DNA from: Pyropia yezoensis
Lineage: Eukaryota; Rhodophyta; Bangiophyceae; Bangiales; Bangiaceae
Reading direction: 5' to 3'
Assembly (NCBI GenBank): GCA_009829735.1
Contig: CM020618.1
Location: forward strand, 4,834,882-4,898,881
Length of the DNA stretch: 64,000 nt
Below are positions 34,603 through 46,257 of the stretch, one piece after another. The notes under the pieces were generated by a model. It saw only the letters and a program-made list of their open reading frames with translations. It did no database searches and was not told the origin of the DNA. The translations under genes and the position numbers were made by a program. Each line of letters opens with the position of its first letter. The first letter of the stretch is position 1.

Positions 34603-35365
34603 ATGGCGCGGGCGGGTCGGCTGAGCGGCGTCGTCGCGGCAGTGGCGGTGGTGGTCGCGGCGGCTGCCGTAGGCGCCGCGGTCGCAACGTCGGCCGCGGC
34701 CGCCGCGGTCGCCGGCGCCAAGGCACCGGGGGGGGCGGGGAGCTATGCCAAGCAGGTATGGCAGGGGGGAATGTCGCGGGGCGTGTCGGCGGCGGACAAG
34801 CCCTCTGCGGACGAAGAGGGGAGAGGGGAAAGGGGAAGCAGATAGAGTCAGGGGTCGGCGGGGAGGGGGCGCGGCGGCCGTGGACGACGCGGTGCCCACG
34901 AGGCCCCGCTAACGCAGTTCCCACCCTCATTTAGCTTTGAGGTACTATTTCGCTGTGGGTGTCCTCCCCGGGTCGTCGTCCCCCCCTTGCTCCTCCGCCC
35001 CTTTGGTTCCTGTCTCCCCCTGGCGCTGTCCCTACTGTACTACCCCACCCACCAACCCCCGACCACTCCCCCTCCCCCCCCCCCCCCCCCAGACGGCGGC
35101 GCTGCTGCTGCCGGCCATCAACGCCGCGCGGTCCGCACAGGGCGACACGCCCGCCGCGGGTTACCTCCACGACATCACCCGCGGCGGCTTTCACGACGCC
35201 CTGCCCCCCGCCGTGGCGGCGCTGCGCCGCCTGGTGGCCGGCCACGCGGCGGCCATGGCCGCCGCCGGCGCGGCGGCGCCGCCCGCCGCCGCCAGTGGCG
35301 GCCGGCACCGTTGCCACCGGCTGCGGGTGACGGTCAGCTCTTTCCCGCTGACCGGCCACAGCTGA
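34603..35365 (+). CDS. Duplicate of the small secreted-like two-exon gene
   Basis: Exons 34603-34755 and 35093-35365 have the same lengths and splice sites as the copy at 25350-26114 and are intact. The intron differs by two bases in length. Probably the same gene seen twice. Confidence 0.5.
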
Positions 35366-35646
35366 GTGCGGATCTCTCCTTCGGTCATCCCCCGCGTGTG
35401 GACGTTGAGGTACAGACGGCCATCCGCCGCCCTGATCAGGCCCTCGGGCGTCAGATCCACGGTCACATTCCCGTGCCCCGCCGTGCCGCCCTGTGTCAGG
35501 GTGGTGAGGGGGAAGAGGTCTACAACAATGGCCGGGTTGTTCATCCCCGCAGAGGCCGAGTGCACGTGGATGCCCTCGACGGAATCCACGGGGCGTGGCC
35601 AGCCGCGCAAACGACCACCGAAGATGGAGGGTGCGCCCCCACACCA
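35191..35646 (-). pseudogene. Duplicate of the CHRD exon with a one-base frameshift
   Basis: The CHRD core and C-terminus are intact, but one extra G near 35590 puts the first 20 codons out of frame relative to the copy at 25940-26395. Probably a sequence error in one contig. Confidence 0.7.
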
Positions 35647-35869
35647 TCCCCACCGCCTAGCTGTGCGGCGTAGTACCTACGCATCGAAAACAAAAAATAC
35701 ATTGCTGGGCTCAAGGGGGCACAACAGGGGCAACGGCGCCGCACGGGCGCTGCCGCTGCCTCCAAGGGGGCCAGCCCGTCCCCTTCCCCCCCCCCCCCTC
35801 CCCCCCCACCCACCCGCCCGCTGAAGGGCCGATCGCGCGCCTCCCGGCGGCGGCCGGGAGCGGCACCCG

Positions 35870-36411
35870 TCAATGGCGACCGATGCCCGCCGGGATGGGC
35901 ACCCGCACGACGCTGAGGCCGTCGGTCTCATGCGTCGTCGGCGGCCACGTGCCCGCAAAAGCTGCGCGCTGCGGCGGCGGCGGTGGGCGGGGCGGCGGCG
36001 GGAGCCACCTGCTCAGCAGGCGGGCGCGGATGCGGTCGCGCCGCCTCTCGCCCGTACCACCCCCCCGCCCCTCCTGCACCGGGCGCAGCAGCACCAGCCG
36101 GGGGTGCACGGTGGCGGTGAGCGACAGCGCCGCGGCAGCCGTTCGTGACCGCCGCGCCACCGCCGCGACGGCGCCGGGGAGGCACCCCCCCAGCCCTTCG
36201 GGGGGGAACAGGCGCCACTTCACCGCCCCCACGGGGCCCCGCAGGGTGCCCGAGCGGCCTTCCAGGCCGGTGGGGAGCCCCCGCTCCGTTGCCGTCGCGT
36301 CGCCCAGCTCCCACTTCGACCCGTCGGCCCAGGTGGTGAGGCGCATTTCGAGGGTGGCGCCGCAGGGAGGCACCACCGCTTGGTGCCACGCCCAGGCGGC
36401 CTTGGCAACGG
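35870..36411 (-). CDS. Duplicate of the unrecognised block, here in one open frame
   Basis: Continuous frame from the AWAWHQ segment to the stop at 35870. The G run near 36201-36207 is one base longer than in the first copy, which restores the frame. No domain recognised; the start is not an ATG, so an upstream exon is expected. Confidence 0.33.
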
Positions 36412-36686
36412 GCGGGGGTGAGGCGGGGGCGCCGCCCACCCCCCCCCCCTCTCCCCACCGCCACCGCCACACCCGTCGCTGCCGCCGCTGCCGCGCCCCC
36501 TCCCCCCCCCCCGCTCCCTCTGGTCGTCACGGGATTGTGGGTTGGGGAGGGTGGTAGGGGAATGGAGGAGTGGGCGGGCGGGGTGGGGGCGGGGGAGGGG
36601 GGGGCAGCAGCCCTCTCTGACCCGCCTTTTGGGGTAGGAGTTTGGCGGCGTTTGGCGGCGGCGGGGGTGGGGGTGGATAGGGTGGG

Positions 36687-36831
36687 CCAATACCGCGCCT
36701 CGCGGGCGCTCCCATTGGGCAGGGCAGCGCGCTGCCCTGCCCAATACCGCGCCTCGCGGGCGCTCCCATTGGGCAGGGCAGCGCGCTGCCCTGCCCAATA
36801 CCGCGCCCCGCGGGCGCTCCCATTCGCGGCT
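36687..36831. repeat. Duplicate of the 54-bp minisatellite
   Basis: Same period, copy number and palindromes as at 27436-27580. Confidence 0.9.
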
Positions 36832-37744
36832 GCAGCCGCGGCGGTGGCAGCCAGCAGGAAGGACGACGACGGTCGGCGGGAGGACGGGGTGCCCATATTG
36901 TCGACAAGCGCGAATAACACAAGGCAGGGGTTTAGCCCGGGGAAGGGGAGGGCGTAGGAGAAACACAAAACCACTACAGCGATCAAAGCGGGAAAGAGGG
37001 TACGCCAAGCAGATGTAGCAGGGGAGCAGACTAGGGAGTAGGTACGCCCAACACTTTCCTCCCCACCCATAATGCCAAGACCGACCACCTCCGCCGACCC
37101 CTTCTTATCCAACATCAATCGGCGGCCGCGGCCGTCGCGCTGCGACCGCCGCGGCCACGCCACAGGTGGCATCGGTGCGCGAGCCGCGACGGCAGCCCCC
37201 GCCGTCCCGCCGTAGAGCCTCCGACACGTCGGACCGGGGCGGGGAACGAGGGTGGGGCGGAGACACCCCCTTCTTCCCCCATTACCGTGCGATGCCCGCT
37301 GCGCACGAGCCGCGAGCAGCGTCAGGGGGGGGCAGGCGGGGCGGCGGCGCTGCCGCGACTGGGCCCGCCGCAGCCGTGACCGCCACCGCCAGTGCGACTG
37401 GGGAATGCCACGGGCAAGACGTCGAGCCACGCCGTCCAAAGGAGAGGAGGGAAGGGGGGGGGAGCAGATGGGCCGCGGTGGCGCGGCTCACGTACATACG
37501 CTGGGGCGGGATGGGTGACGTACAGAGGGCGGGAGGGGGGAGGGGTGAGAAAAAAAAATGGAACGCCCCCTCTGCGGAGAGATGACCATCCAGTGGCGGG
37601 CGTGTCGCGGAGCGGGTTTTCCTCGGCGCCGCTAAAGGTGCCCAGCAGGAGGGTCCACGGGGGGGGGGCCGATAGGGGCTCCACCAGGGGGCCCTACAAA
37701 AAAAAAGCGTCCCAAAATCTAGGTTTCTGAGACGTCCCGGAAAC

Positions 37745-37802
37745 CTGGATATCGAGGTCTGGAGAACCGGGATATCGGGGTTCTGGAAACCTCGATATCC
37801 AG
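37745..37802. repeat. Hairpin-forming repeat in the transposon left end
   Basis: A perfect 14-bp inverted repeat (37745-37758 and 37789-37802, core CTGGATATCGAGGT) with related GATATC-centred units between. Absent from the right end, so the two ends are asymmetric. Confidence 0.65.
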
Positions 37803-37851
37803 TTCCTGGGAACCTCGACATCGAGGCTGAAGCGCCCTACAGGATGCCACA

Positions 37852-37887
37852 GCCCTAAGGGAACAGAACCGGAAGAAAACCGGGATT
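37852..37887 (+). repeat. Left subterminal inverted repeat of element I
   Basis: 36 bases matching the reverse complement of 58667-58702 at 33 positions. Contains GGGAACAGAACCGG and AAAACCGGGAT. A related unit follows at about 37921-37942. Confidence 0.8.
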
Positions 37888-38401
37888 TCTGTCATAGCCA
37901 ATGAAGCGCTCGGAGGGAAGAGAACCGGGAGAAAACCGGGATCGGCTGGACTTTGGTTGGCTCACAATCGCCCATGAAGGAGCCGACATACATAATATCC
38001 AGCCTTACAGACAAGAGCATTACAGCTGTTCCTCAGGCGTTCTTTCTTGCTGTTATTTCCTGTTGTATCTGTTTCTGCTCATTTCCGTACATGATTCCAT
38101 TTGTTGCTCATCCCGCCTACCTCTCACTCCAGCTGGTTGAGAAAATCCAGCTGCTCCTGCGCCAGGCGCTGCTCCTCCGTCACATCCGCGGGCGGTACCT
38201 CGCTGTCCCCCTCCGTGGTGCCACTGCCGCCACCCGCCTCGGTGCGGCCGCCGTTCACAGCTGCGGTGCTTGCCGCCCCATCACGCGCTCGTGCGCGGAC
38301 GCGCCGCGGCCGACGCGGCCGGCGGTGCATCAGCCCCCTCGATAAATGAGCACAGGCACCCCAGCTGAACTCGCACACGGCGAGGCGTGGCTTCCGCTCC
38401 T

Positions 38402-38406
38402 CTAGG
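38402..38406. repeat. Left target-site duplication CTAGG
   Basis: The five bases before the 5' LTR are identical to the five after the 3' LTR (54364-54368), as expected of Ty3/gypsy integration. Confidence 0.93.
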
Positions 38407-38875
38407 TGTGGCAGTATTGACCCCCAGGTAGGGGGGCAACACGTGCCATGCAAGGGGCGGCAGGCCACTAGCCTGATCCGTTCCTCCCCCTGCATTTGGG
38501 TCCATATTCCCTAAGTTTGGGATAGTTAGCTTAGTAGTAAATCCAACTTGGATTTGAGGGTTTTCTGCATTTATCGTCTTGAATTTTCGTGTGGCCCGGT
38601 GGGCAGGTGCTGGGGTGGGAGATTCTGGGTGGCGAGATTCTGAGTGGACCCTGGGGGGATAAGGGGAGGGACAGCGGGGCATGGCCCTGCGTCCCCGTCC
38701 CGACCAAGAAACTGTTGGACCACACACCATCCTCTTGTTTGTCCGTGGGGGGTTTGCCCCACAAAAGGGACAGAGTGTGTGCGACTTGCACTTCTTCCGG
38801 TTCCCCCGACACGGGAGGCAGCCCTTGCACACCGCCCCAACTTGGGTGCCGTGTGTGCATGTGGTTTTTGCCACA
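38407..38875 (+). repeat. 5' LTR
   Basis: 469 bases, TGTGGCA...TGCCACA, differing from the 3' LTR at three positions. Drives transcription of gag-pol by analogy with other LTR elements; no TATA box is obvious. Confidence 0.95.
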
Positions 38876-38877
38876 TT

Positions 38878-38894
38878 TGGTGGAGCAGCAGGGG
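38878..38894 (+). promoter_or_regulatory. Putative tRNA primer-binding site
   Basis: TGGTGGAGCAGCAGGGG begins two bases after the LTR. The TGG matches a tRNA CCA end. It does not resemble the initiator-Met PBS common in plant elements; the primer tRNA is not identified. Confidence 0.55.
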
Positions 38895-38994
38895 ACAGAG
38901 GTAAGCTTTACCTCCGGGTGCACCCGGGTGTCGGGGGCCCTCTGTCTCAGAGGAACGGTGGACTTGGACCGTGTCATACGGATCGTCAGCCAAC

Positions 38995-40941
38995 ATGGCT
39001 AGCTCGGACCCGCCGTCGTCCGGGGAGTACACGGGTGACGCACGTACTTCAGTGCCTTTGAATACTGGTGAGACACAGGTGGGTTTACCTGGGGTCGCAG
39101 AGGGACTAGAGGTCCCTCAAGCCAGCAGGACTGGAAGTGCGGGCGGGCAACAGGCCACCCCGACTCAGTCGGGAGTTCACTCGGGTGACACTTCTGATGT
39201 GGGTGGGCCGAAGTCTGGCCACCGTGTGGTATACTCAACGGGAACGTCCCAAGGGGTGAGGACTGTCCCCGCGGGTTCCACTCGGGTTGGAGCCAACTTT
39301 GGCTTGGAGCCGTCGCCAACTAGGCTTTCGGAGGACGGCGGACCTCCGTTGGTCGGCGATGGGCTCGCGCCCATGCCCCCGGTTGAGACCCCTGAGGAAC
39401 GTGGTTACCCCTCAGGTGGACTCCCGGAGGCGGACCGAGACTCAACTGGAGTCGTCAATCCACTCCTCGCGGAAACTGTCCGTCGGGAGGCGACCAATGT
39501 GTTGCGGCAGACTTTGCCGGACCTGGTGGTCACGATGACGAATACTATTCTGAATCAGATTGTGGCGAGTTTGCCAGATGGCCTCAATGTCCAAACCGGA
39601 TTGGGGCTTTCGAGCCCGCAGGCACAGGGGGAATCCCCCCTTACGCCTATCTCTGGTCGCCCCGAACTGGGGGCGACACCTGTGACTCCCAACGAGGGAG
39701 CCACACCATACTCGGTGGGGCGTACGCCCTTCATGGGGGAGTTCCCCCCGGAAACGCCGGCGGCTACACCAAGCGCGCCGCGCCGGACTACAGGCACTGA
39801 GGGTGAACTTACCCCAGTGCCACAGCGGCTGTTCCCTCAACGTGAGGTGCCGCCAAAGATCCAGGTAGCCAACCCGGTCTACCAGAGGATCTTTGACTGT
39901 GAGACCTACGCCCTCCACAACAAGTCGGTGGTGTATGGTCCTGACCAGGCCCGAGCCATGGGCCGTGCCAAGAAGAATGCACTTCATTCTTTTGGGCACA
40001 AAGCGGAGTGGGATGGAACCCCCCCCCTCCGTGTCTTTGAGTTCCTACGTCGTTTCACAAAAGCCTGTGACGACAATGCCATAAGTGAAGGCATGGCTTT
40101 TTACATGCTACAGGAGTTTACGAAGGGCGACCTACGGACAGAACTTATGTCCGTCATGCCCAGCTCCTCAAGTGGAGGCGCTGGGGAGGTGACGTCCTAT
40201 TTGGAGCTCGTCAACTGGTTGTTGAGAGCCATGGTTGATGAGGCAGCGTTGGCTTCTCAAGTCGAGGAGTTTACGCAAGCCCATCAGGAAGAGGCGGAGG
40301 ACGAGTTGTCCTTTGCGGAGCGAGTCCGTAAGCTCAACAATCTTTGTGGGTTTCTTCATCCACAAGCTGTGGTGAAGAGTCGGTTTGTGGAGGGACTCCA
40401 TTGGTCAGTCCGGATGGAGACCCGGGAGCATAACACTGCCCGGGCGACCCTGGCCGAGTTGGCCAGGTTCGCCTATCGCAGAGGCGAGGCCTACCGCAAG
40501 TTGCGGGAGGAACAACGCCAGGAGCGTCAGGCCGAGTTGGCCAAGGAACGGGAGGAGGCGCGCCAGGCCAGAGAGTTGAGAGAGGCACGCCGAATCCGCA
40601 AGGAGAGGGTGGTAGCTGCCGTGGGAACTTCCCAGGGTATCCCTTCGTCTTCCCCAGTTGGGAAGACCCCTCCCGGAACAGACCATCGGTGTTGGAACTG
40701 CAACTCCGATGGACACTGGGCATATGATTGCCCCAAGTTGAGTAAACGCATCCAACAACTTGTTAGGAATGCGAGTAAGAAGTCGGCTACGAACGAAGTA
40801 CGTTCACGCCGCGAGGGTGGGTCTCGACCGGTCGTCGCGGTCGCCACACCCTCGGCAGAGGAGGCGGACACGTCGTCCTCGGACTCGTCGTCTTCCTCCC
40901 CGCCCTCAGATTCGGACGCCAAGTCGGCGGGAAACGAATGA
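38995..40941 (+). CDS. gag: Gag polyprotein of the LTR retrotransposon
   Basis: 648 residues from ATG 38995. The first 270 are Gly/Pro/Thr/Ser-rich and look disordered. The retrotransposon gag domain follows (about 285-520), rich in helices, then a long Arg/Glu coiled-coil-like stretch (RKLREEQRQERQ... region). Next is a CCHC zinc knuckle (CWNCNSDGHWAYDC) and an acidic Ser-rich end. It should form the capsid-like particle and bind the RNA. In this copy the frame ends at TGA (40939-40941) right at the start of pol. In the second copy an extra A in the same A run fuses the two frames. Confidence 0.88.
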   Translation: MASSDPPSSGEYTGDARTSVPLNTGETQVGLPGVAEGLEVPQASRTGSAGGQQATPTQSGVHSGDTSDVGGPKSGHRVVYSTGTSQGVRTVPAGSTRVGANFGLEPSPTRLSEDGGPPLVGDGLAPMPPVETPEERGYPSGGLPEADRDSTGVVNPLLAETVRREATNVLRQTLPDLVVTMTNTILNQIVASLPDGLNVQTGLGLSSPQAQGESPLTPISGRPELGATPVTPNEGATPYSVGRTPFMGEFPPETPAATPSAPRRTTGTEGELTPVPQRLFPQREVPPKIQVANPVYQRIFDCETYALHNKSVVYGPDQARAMGRAKKNALHSFGHKAEWDGTPPLRVFEFLRRFTKACDDNAISEGMAFYMLQEFTKGDLRTELMSVMPSSSSGGAGEVTSYLELVNWLLRAMVDEAALASQVEEFTQAHQEEAEDELSFAERVRKLNNLCGFLHPQAVVKSRFVEGLHWSVRMETREHNTARATLAELARFAYRRGEAYRKLREEQRQERQAELAKEREEARQARELREARRIRKERVVAAVGTSQGIPSSSPVGKTPPGTDHRCWNCNSDGHWAYDCPKLSKRIQQLVRNASKKSATNEVRSRREGGSRPVVAVATPSAEEADTSSSDSSSSSPPSDSDAKSAGNE

Positions 40942-43900
40942 CCGTTGGGGCTGGTCGTCCGAAGCTCACAACGGCAGCCTCGGCCAAGTGGTCCAGGAGG
41001 ACGAACCAACCGTGCCGGATACTGCGGCGACCTAAGGGAGTCCGCCCACCTCGGGTAGGACTCCCCAAGAACGTAAACCCACGTCGGGTCATCGCGGTGC
41101 TGACGGGTGAGAACTTCCAGGTGGCTGGACGGGTGCAACTTGCCCCCGGCCGCGCCTGTTGTGCCCGTATCGTACTTGATACCGGGTCAGGAGCCTCCTT
41201 GATACGCAAGTCGCTATTACCAAAGGAGGTGAAGCTCCAACGCTGGAGGTCCAAAGCTGACCATATGATTGACATCAATGGTGGGGTACTTCCCATCGTT
41301 GGTGCCGTGACCCTACCAACTAGGTTGGGGACCCATGAGGTCGACGTGACCTATGGTGTAGTTGAGAATATATCGGTACCCCTGCTTCTGGGTACCCCTT
41401 ATGTTGTTACACAAGTGCCCTTGATTTGTGGCCCTGAGTACTGGGTCAAGTTGATGAATGGGGAGACTATCCCCATCCTTGGTAAGGGAAAGTCTGTGGC
41501 TCCTGTGACAGTTTCACAGTCGAAGCCTGTTTGCTCTGTGAGGGAAGAGTTTACTGCTACCCTGCGTCTAGCCCGTAAAGTCACGTTGCCCCCCAACTCG
41601 GTGGCGCACGTTGATGTTGTAACTGATTATACGGGGAACGGGTTGGTGCACCCTCACCCCCGTCTTGCTCGCAAGCACCAAGTGCATGTTGCCCTTGGCA
41701 CGATGGACTCCAAAGCCGGAGTCCCGTGGAGGATACAGGTGATGAACCTGAGCTCGTCGCCCCAGTACTTCAAGTCGGGAGCCAAGTTCGGCTATATCGA
41801 CCAACACGAGGGACCGGTAGTAGCGGTCACCCTCAACGCGGGCGCAAGTAGCGACCCGAAGTCCGGAAAGGAGAAGCATCAAGCCAAGTCGGCCGCCTCT
41901 CCTCGGCCCCATGTGAACATGGAGGGTGTCCCCCCAGGTTGAGGGTTCAAGTTGAACGCCTCTTGGACCAATATCACAAGTTGTGGGATGGTCAATTGGG
42001 ACTCATGAGAGCCACCCAACACCGGATCGAGTTGAAGCCCGGTGCACCCCCTATACGCCAACAACCGTATAGGGGAGGACCTCGTTCAAGGGCCCTCGTT
42101 AAGGAGCAAGTTGCTCGCATGGAGGCCCTCGATGTGATCGAGGCCAGCAACGCCGAGTGGGCGAGTCCGGTGGTTATCGTCCCCAAAGTTGATGGGACCC
42201 CCCGGTTTTGTATCGACTACTGTAAGCTCAACGAGAGCACGGTGAAGGACAGTTATCCCCTACCTAGGATGGACGACTGTCTGGACTCTCTGGGGAGGCA
42301 AACGTGTTCTCTACCCTGGACTGTAACGCGGGGTACTGGCAAATTCCCATTGCCCCGGAGGACAGGCATAAAACTACCTTTACCTGTCACTGTGGTACCT
42401 ACCAGTGCAAGCGCCTACCGTTTGGTCTGTGTAACGCGCCGGCAACTTTCCAGCGCGCTATGGACATGATTCTGGCCGGAGTACCGGTGGCAGATCTGTC
42501 TTGTGTACCTAGACGATATCATTGTGTTCTCCCGAAGTCTGGAGGAACACATTGGCCATCTTGGCCAGGTGTTCAAGCTACTTGCTGACGCCGGTGTGTC
42601 CCTGAAGGCGAGTAAGTGCCACCTCTTCACTCAAGAGGTGGAGTACTTGGGACATGTTGTCCGTCCGGGGCGTCTCAGTGTTAACGAGAAGAACTTGAGG
42701 GCCATTCGTAAGGCTCAGTGCCCCCGGACCCAGACCCAGATGAGGAGCTTCCTCGGGATGTGTAACGTGTACCGACGTTTCACCAAGGGCTTCGCCAAGG
42801 TGGCGAAGCCGTTGAATGAGCTAGTGAGCTCAACGCTACCGAAGAACCTGCCTCCCCCAAGTCGGGTGGAGCAGGAATCCTTTGAGACTCTTCGGGACCT
42901 TCTGCTGAAGCCCCCTATCGTGGCTATTCCCAGGTTGGGAGGCCACTACATCCTGGATGTGGACGCTAGCTACGACCAACTTGGTTGTGTGTTGCTTCAG
43001 CAGCAGCCGGACAAGGAGTACTTGCCGGTGGATACTTCAGTAAGGGGCTGAACTCGGCCGAGAAGAACTACGGAGTCACCGAGTTGGAAGGACTCGCAGT
43101 GGTGTGGGCGGTGACGTCACTTCGTCACTACCTAGAGGGTGAGAAGTTCCTCATCCGCTGTGACCACCGCGCGTTGCAGTTCATCTTTAAGACGGACTGT
43201 ACGAACACTCGTCTCAATCGGTGGAGGGTGCGACTGGCACCCTTCAACTTTGACATTGAGTACCGACCTGGCAGGCAACATGCCCTTGCCGACGGCCTCT
43301 CTCGGGTACCTACCGAGGGGCTGGACACTAACCCAGTCGATGAGGACATCCCCATCGTGGGGGTAGTCACGCGCTCGGGTCAGGCGTTGAACCCCGAGGC
43401 GCCAGGGAACAAGAAGTACTTGCCCCTGTCCCTGGACGAGGTGGTGAAGGCCCAGGCCGAGGATCCCTTCTGCAAGTCGCAGAGGGATACACTGGATACA
43501 GTGGTGGAGACGCGTTTCTTTCTGGGAGACGATGGCCTCCTCATGAGGAGGGGGGTATTCCAGGGGACCGAACAACTTGTCGTCCCCGCATCCCTCAAGG
43601 ACAGTATCCTTGAGAGGGAGCACAACGCTCCCACGGGTGGACACCTGGGGTCTAGTAAACTGTACCAGACCCTGAGGACCAGGTACTACTGGCCGTCCAT
43701 GGTGGTGGACATCTACAGTTGGGTGGCTGCCTGCACAAGTTGTGCACAGAACCGTCTGATGGAACGGCGGCCTAGTACGGCTATGCTATTGTTCCCGGCC
43801 AAGGAGCCCTTCGCCGCGTTGGCGATGGACATCCTTGGGCCACTGCCAGTGACCGAGGAGGGCAACCAGTACCTCCTGGTCATCTGTGACCGCTTCACGA

Positions 43901-44919
43901 AACTTACGCGAGCGATCCCACTGGCAGAGATCACGGCCATGTCGGTCGTGTCAGCCTTCCTAGATCACTGGGTTGCCGCGTATGGCATCCCGGATAGTAC
44001 ACTATCGGACAATGGACCGCAATTTGCGTCTGTACTGTTTCAGGGAGTGCTGGATATGTTGGGGGTTAAGGCAAACTATGCCACCCCTTACCACCCACAA
44101 ACTAATGGGCAGGTGGAGCGCTTCAACAAAGCTATTGTTAGGCAGCTGCGCCACTATGTGAGTGAGCACGTGAAGACGTGGGACCAATACATTTCTATTC
44201 TTACTACCGCCTACAATTCGCAGGTTCACTCATCTACCGGGGAAGTACCCCTCGCTTTTGTGACCCCCCGTCGTGTGCAGACTATTGCCGTGCGGCGGTC
44301 GCTCCCAACTAGGGAGGATGGTGGCAGTACGCCTACTCCTACTGAGAGTAAGGCGGAGTTCGCTGCTAGGCTTGAAAACCTCATCCCTAAAGTCAGGGCT
44401 GAGATGGACAAAGCACAAAAGCGCTACAAGCGTACCTTTGACAAAAAGGTGCGCAATGCTAAGCACGTCCCCGAGCAGGGTGACTGGGTGCTGGTACACT
44501 CGCACACCCCAACTGGGGGTAAGCTGTTATTCCAGACGAAGGGGCCGTACCAGGTCCTTCGTACTGATGGGCGGCGCTTCACCATCGAAAGTGACGATGG
44601 GGTCCGCACAGTGAACGGACAGGACGTGGTCAAAGTTGCACCACCGCCTGCAGGCGACCCAGCTTGGGCGCGTGCTTTGGAAGCGTGGCGCCTCCCCTCA
44701 CTGCCTGCGGCCAAACAGGGCCCGCAGGAGTACGTGTTCGATAAGTTCATCGACCACGGATGGGATGAAGACACTGACCGCCTCATGTTGAGGGTGCGTT
44801 GGTTTGGCTACAAAGCCAAGGACGATACGTGGGAGTATGTGGAGGACCTTCCCGCTGAGAAGGTCCGGGCGTACTGTGCCCGGAATGAGATAGACCCTAA
44901 CAGCCCTCCCTCAACATGA
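40938..44919 (+). pseudogene. pol: Pol of the retrotransposon, first copy, broken by four small frameshifts
   Basis: Overlaps the gag stop as ATGA. The aspartic protease DTGSGAS motif lies near 41178, reverse transcriptase with the YLDD box near 42506, RNase H about 42950-43300, integrase with an HHCC finger and a D, D, E triad about 43620-44160, and a chromodomain at about 44728-44900. Compared with the second copy, single bases are lost or gained near 41934, 42291, 42490 and 43028, all in or next to homopolymers. From 42985 to 44919 the frame is continuous. The breaks differ from those in the second copy, so they are probably sequence errors. Confidence 0.85.
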
Positions 44920-45030
44920 GGGAAGGCCGAGCAACGGTGCCAAGAGAGTGCTTCAAGTCGAAGTGGTACGCAGAGTGGCTTTTAACTACAGCCCTAACCC
45001 TCACACTCTCACAACACAGGCAGCTGCCAA

Positions 45031-46257
45031 CTAGGCACGCATGCTAGACTCCCCCACTCCACAGCCCTCGCCCTCACGTGGAGGCGAGCGGCGAGACCCA
45101 CGCCGATAACGGTCTCCACTCGTTGGAAGGGGCGGCGGCTCCAAGTCGGAACCGTCGCGCCCTTCACGGTCGCGCAAGTGGCGCCGACCGTAGCTACTCT
45201 TCTGCCTGGTCTTGCGAGCAAGTTTGCGACGCAGACGCTGGACAGACTCCGTCTCCGACGAGGTAGAGGACTCCGAGACGGAGTACGACAACTCGTCTTC
45301 CGATACGGAGGGAGAGCGCCGCGAGTGTCGGCGACGACGGCGAGGAGGCGAGTATGCCCGGCTCGCGCGACGTTTGCCACGCCCAAGTGGGGCTGGCTGG
45401 GGCATAATAGCCCCAATGCGAGCCAACTCGGCTGTCATAAACTCCGCCACCGATTCGCAACTCGCGGTCGCCACTGCAGTACGAACGCGCTCCTCAAGTT
45501 GAGGAGTCTCGGAACTTTGGAGGGTTGCGGTCGACGCGGCCAACCAGGAAATGGTGCGCACCAACGTGGTGATCATCATCTCTGAGGTTAGGCGTGGGCG
45601 GTAACACCAACTTGGGGTATACCGTCAGGAGGGTGGCCCCCAAGTTGGGGGACACCGGGGTGGATGACTCCACGGCCACGCTGATCGGGATGTTCCCGTG
45701 AGGCTGGAAAGGAACAGGAGGAAGCGGAGGGGCACGCCGAGGTGGCGGTACCGGGTATAACTGCGACCCCGACTTGGGGCCCCCGCAGTAGGTTGAGTCA
45801 TATGGTCATCATATGAGGGCACAGCCATAACTATGGGCTTGTCCGGGGGTGGCGCAGTGTGGCGATCCACCCCCGGGGCATACGGGTAGTCCCCGATGCC
45901 CAACCCCTCTCGTAGGACCACACGGCCGTCGTGAAGTTCACGAGCGACCCACACGAACTGGCGAAGTGCGCCATCGTCCTTGGGCCCACGAGTGGGGCGG
46001 CGCAACTTGTGCTCAATGCTCTCCCACTCGATAAACTTATGGAGCCGGAGCATCTCCTCAAGTAGAGTGAGTTGTCCTGATGAGCACCCCTCAGCAACTA
46101 GCTGAGGGGTGAGCTGTTCCAAACCTTGGATGAGCCGGAGGGGGAGATGCCAGAGCATCCCCCGCCGCTGAACACAGGATACCCAGGTCGACATGACCTC
46201 GAGGAGCCACTGGGTGGCCAACATGGCCCACACCAGGTGATCAGGGCCAGCCGTCAA
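45031..46257 (-). pseudogene. Antisense ORF of the retrotransposon, first copy, 3' part only
   Basis: Same sequence as the 3' part of the ORF at 51613-53556. Cut off at 46257 by the gap and shifted by a two-base deletion near 45592. See the complete copy for description. Confidence 0.7.

Larger units (their letters stand above)
29243..37997. repeat. Second copy of the 8.8-kb block
   Basis: Matches 19971-28742 from the first base after the gap. After 37997 the sequence continues into the transposon, whereas the first copy stops at N, as expected for two overlapping contig ends. Confidence 0.9.
40178..46257. repeat. First copy of a 6.1-kb block repeated at 46758-52842 (probable contig overlap)
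   Basis: Ends at the second N gap; the other copy starts right after it. 6080 versus 6085 bases, differing mainly by small indels. Confidence 0.9.

Noticed and set aside
19971-37997. A genuine tandem duplication of the adenylate-kinase/CHRD block
   Set aside because: Gaps of exactly 500 N, copies broken precisely at the N, and mainly indel differences point to overlapping contigs instead.
45078-45585. Plus-strand frames opposite the antisense ORF
   Set aside because: Short shadows of the 647-codon minus-strand frame.
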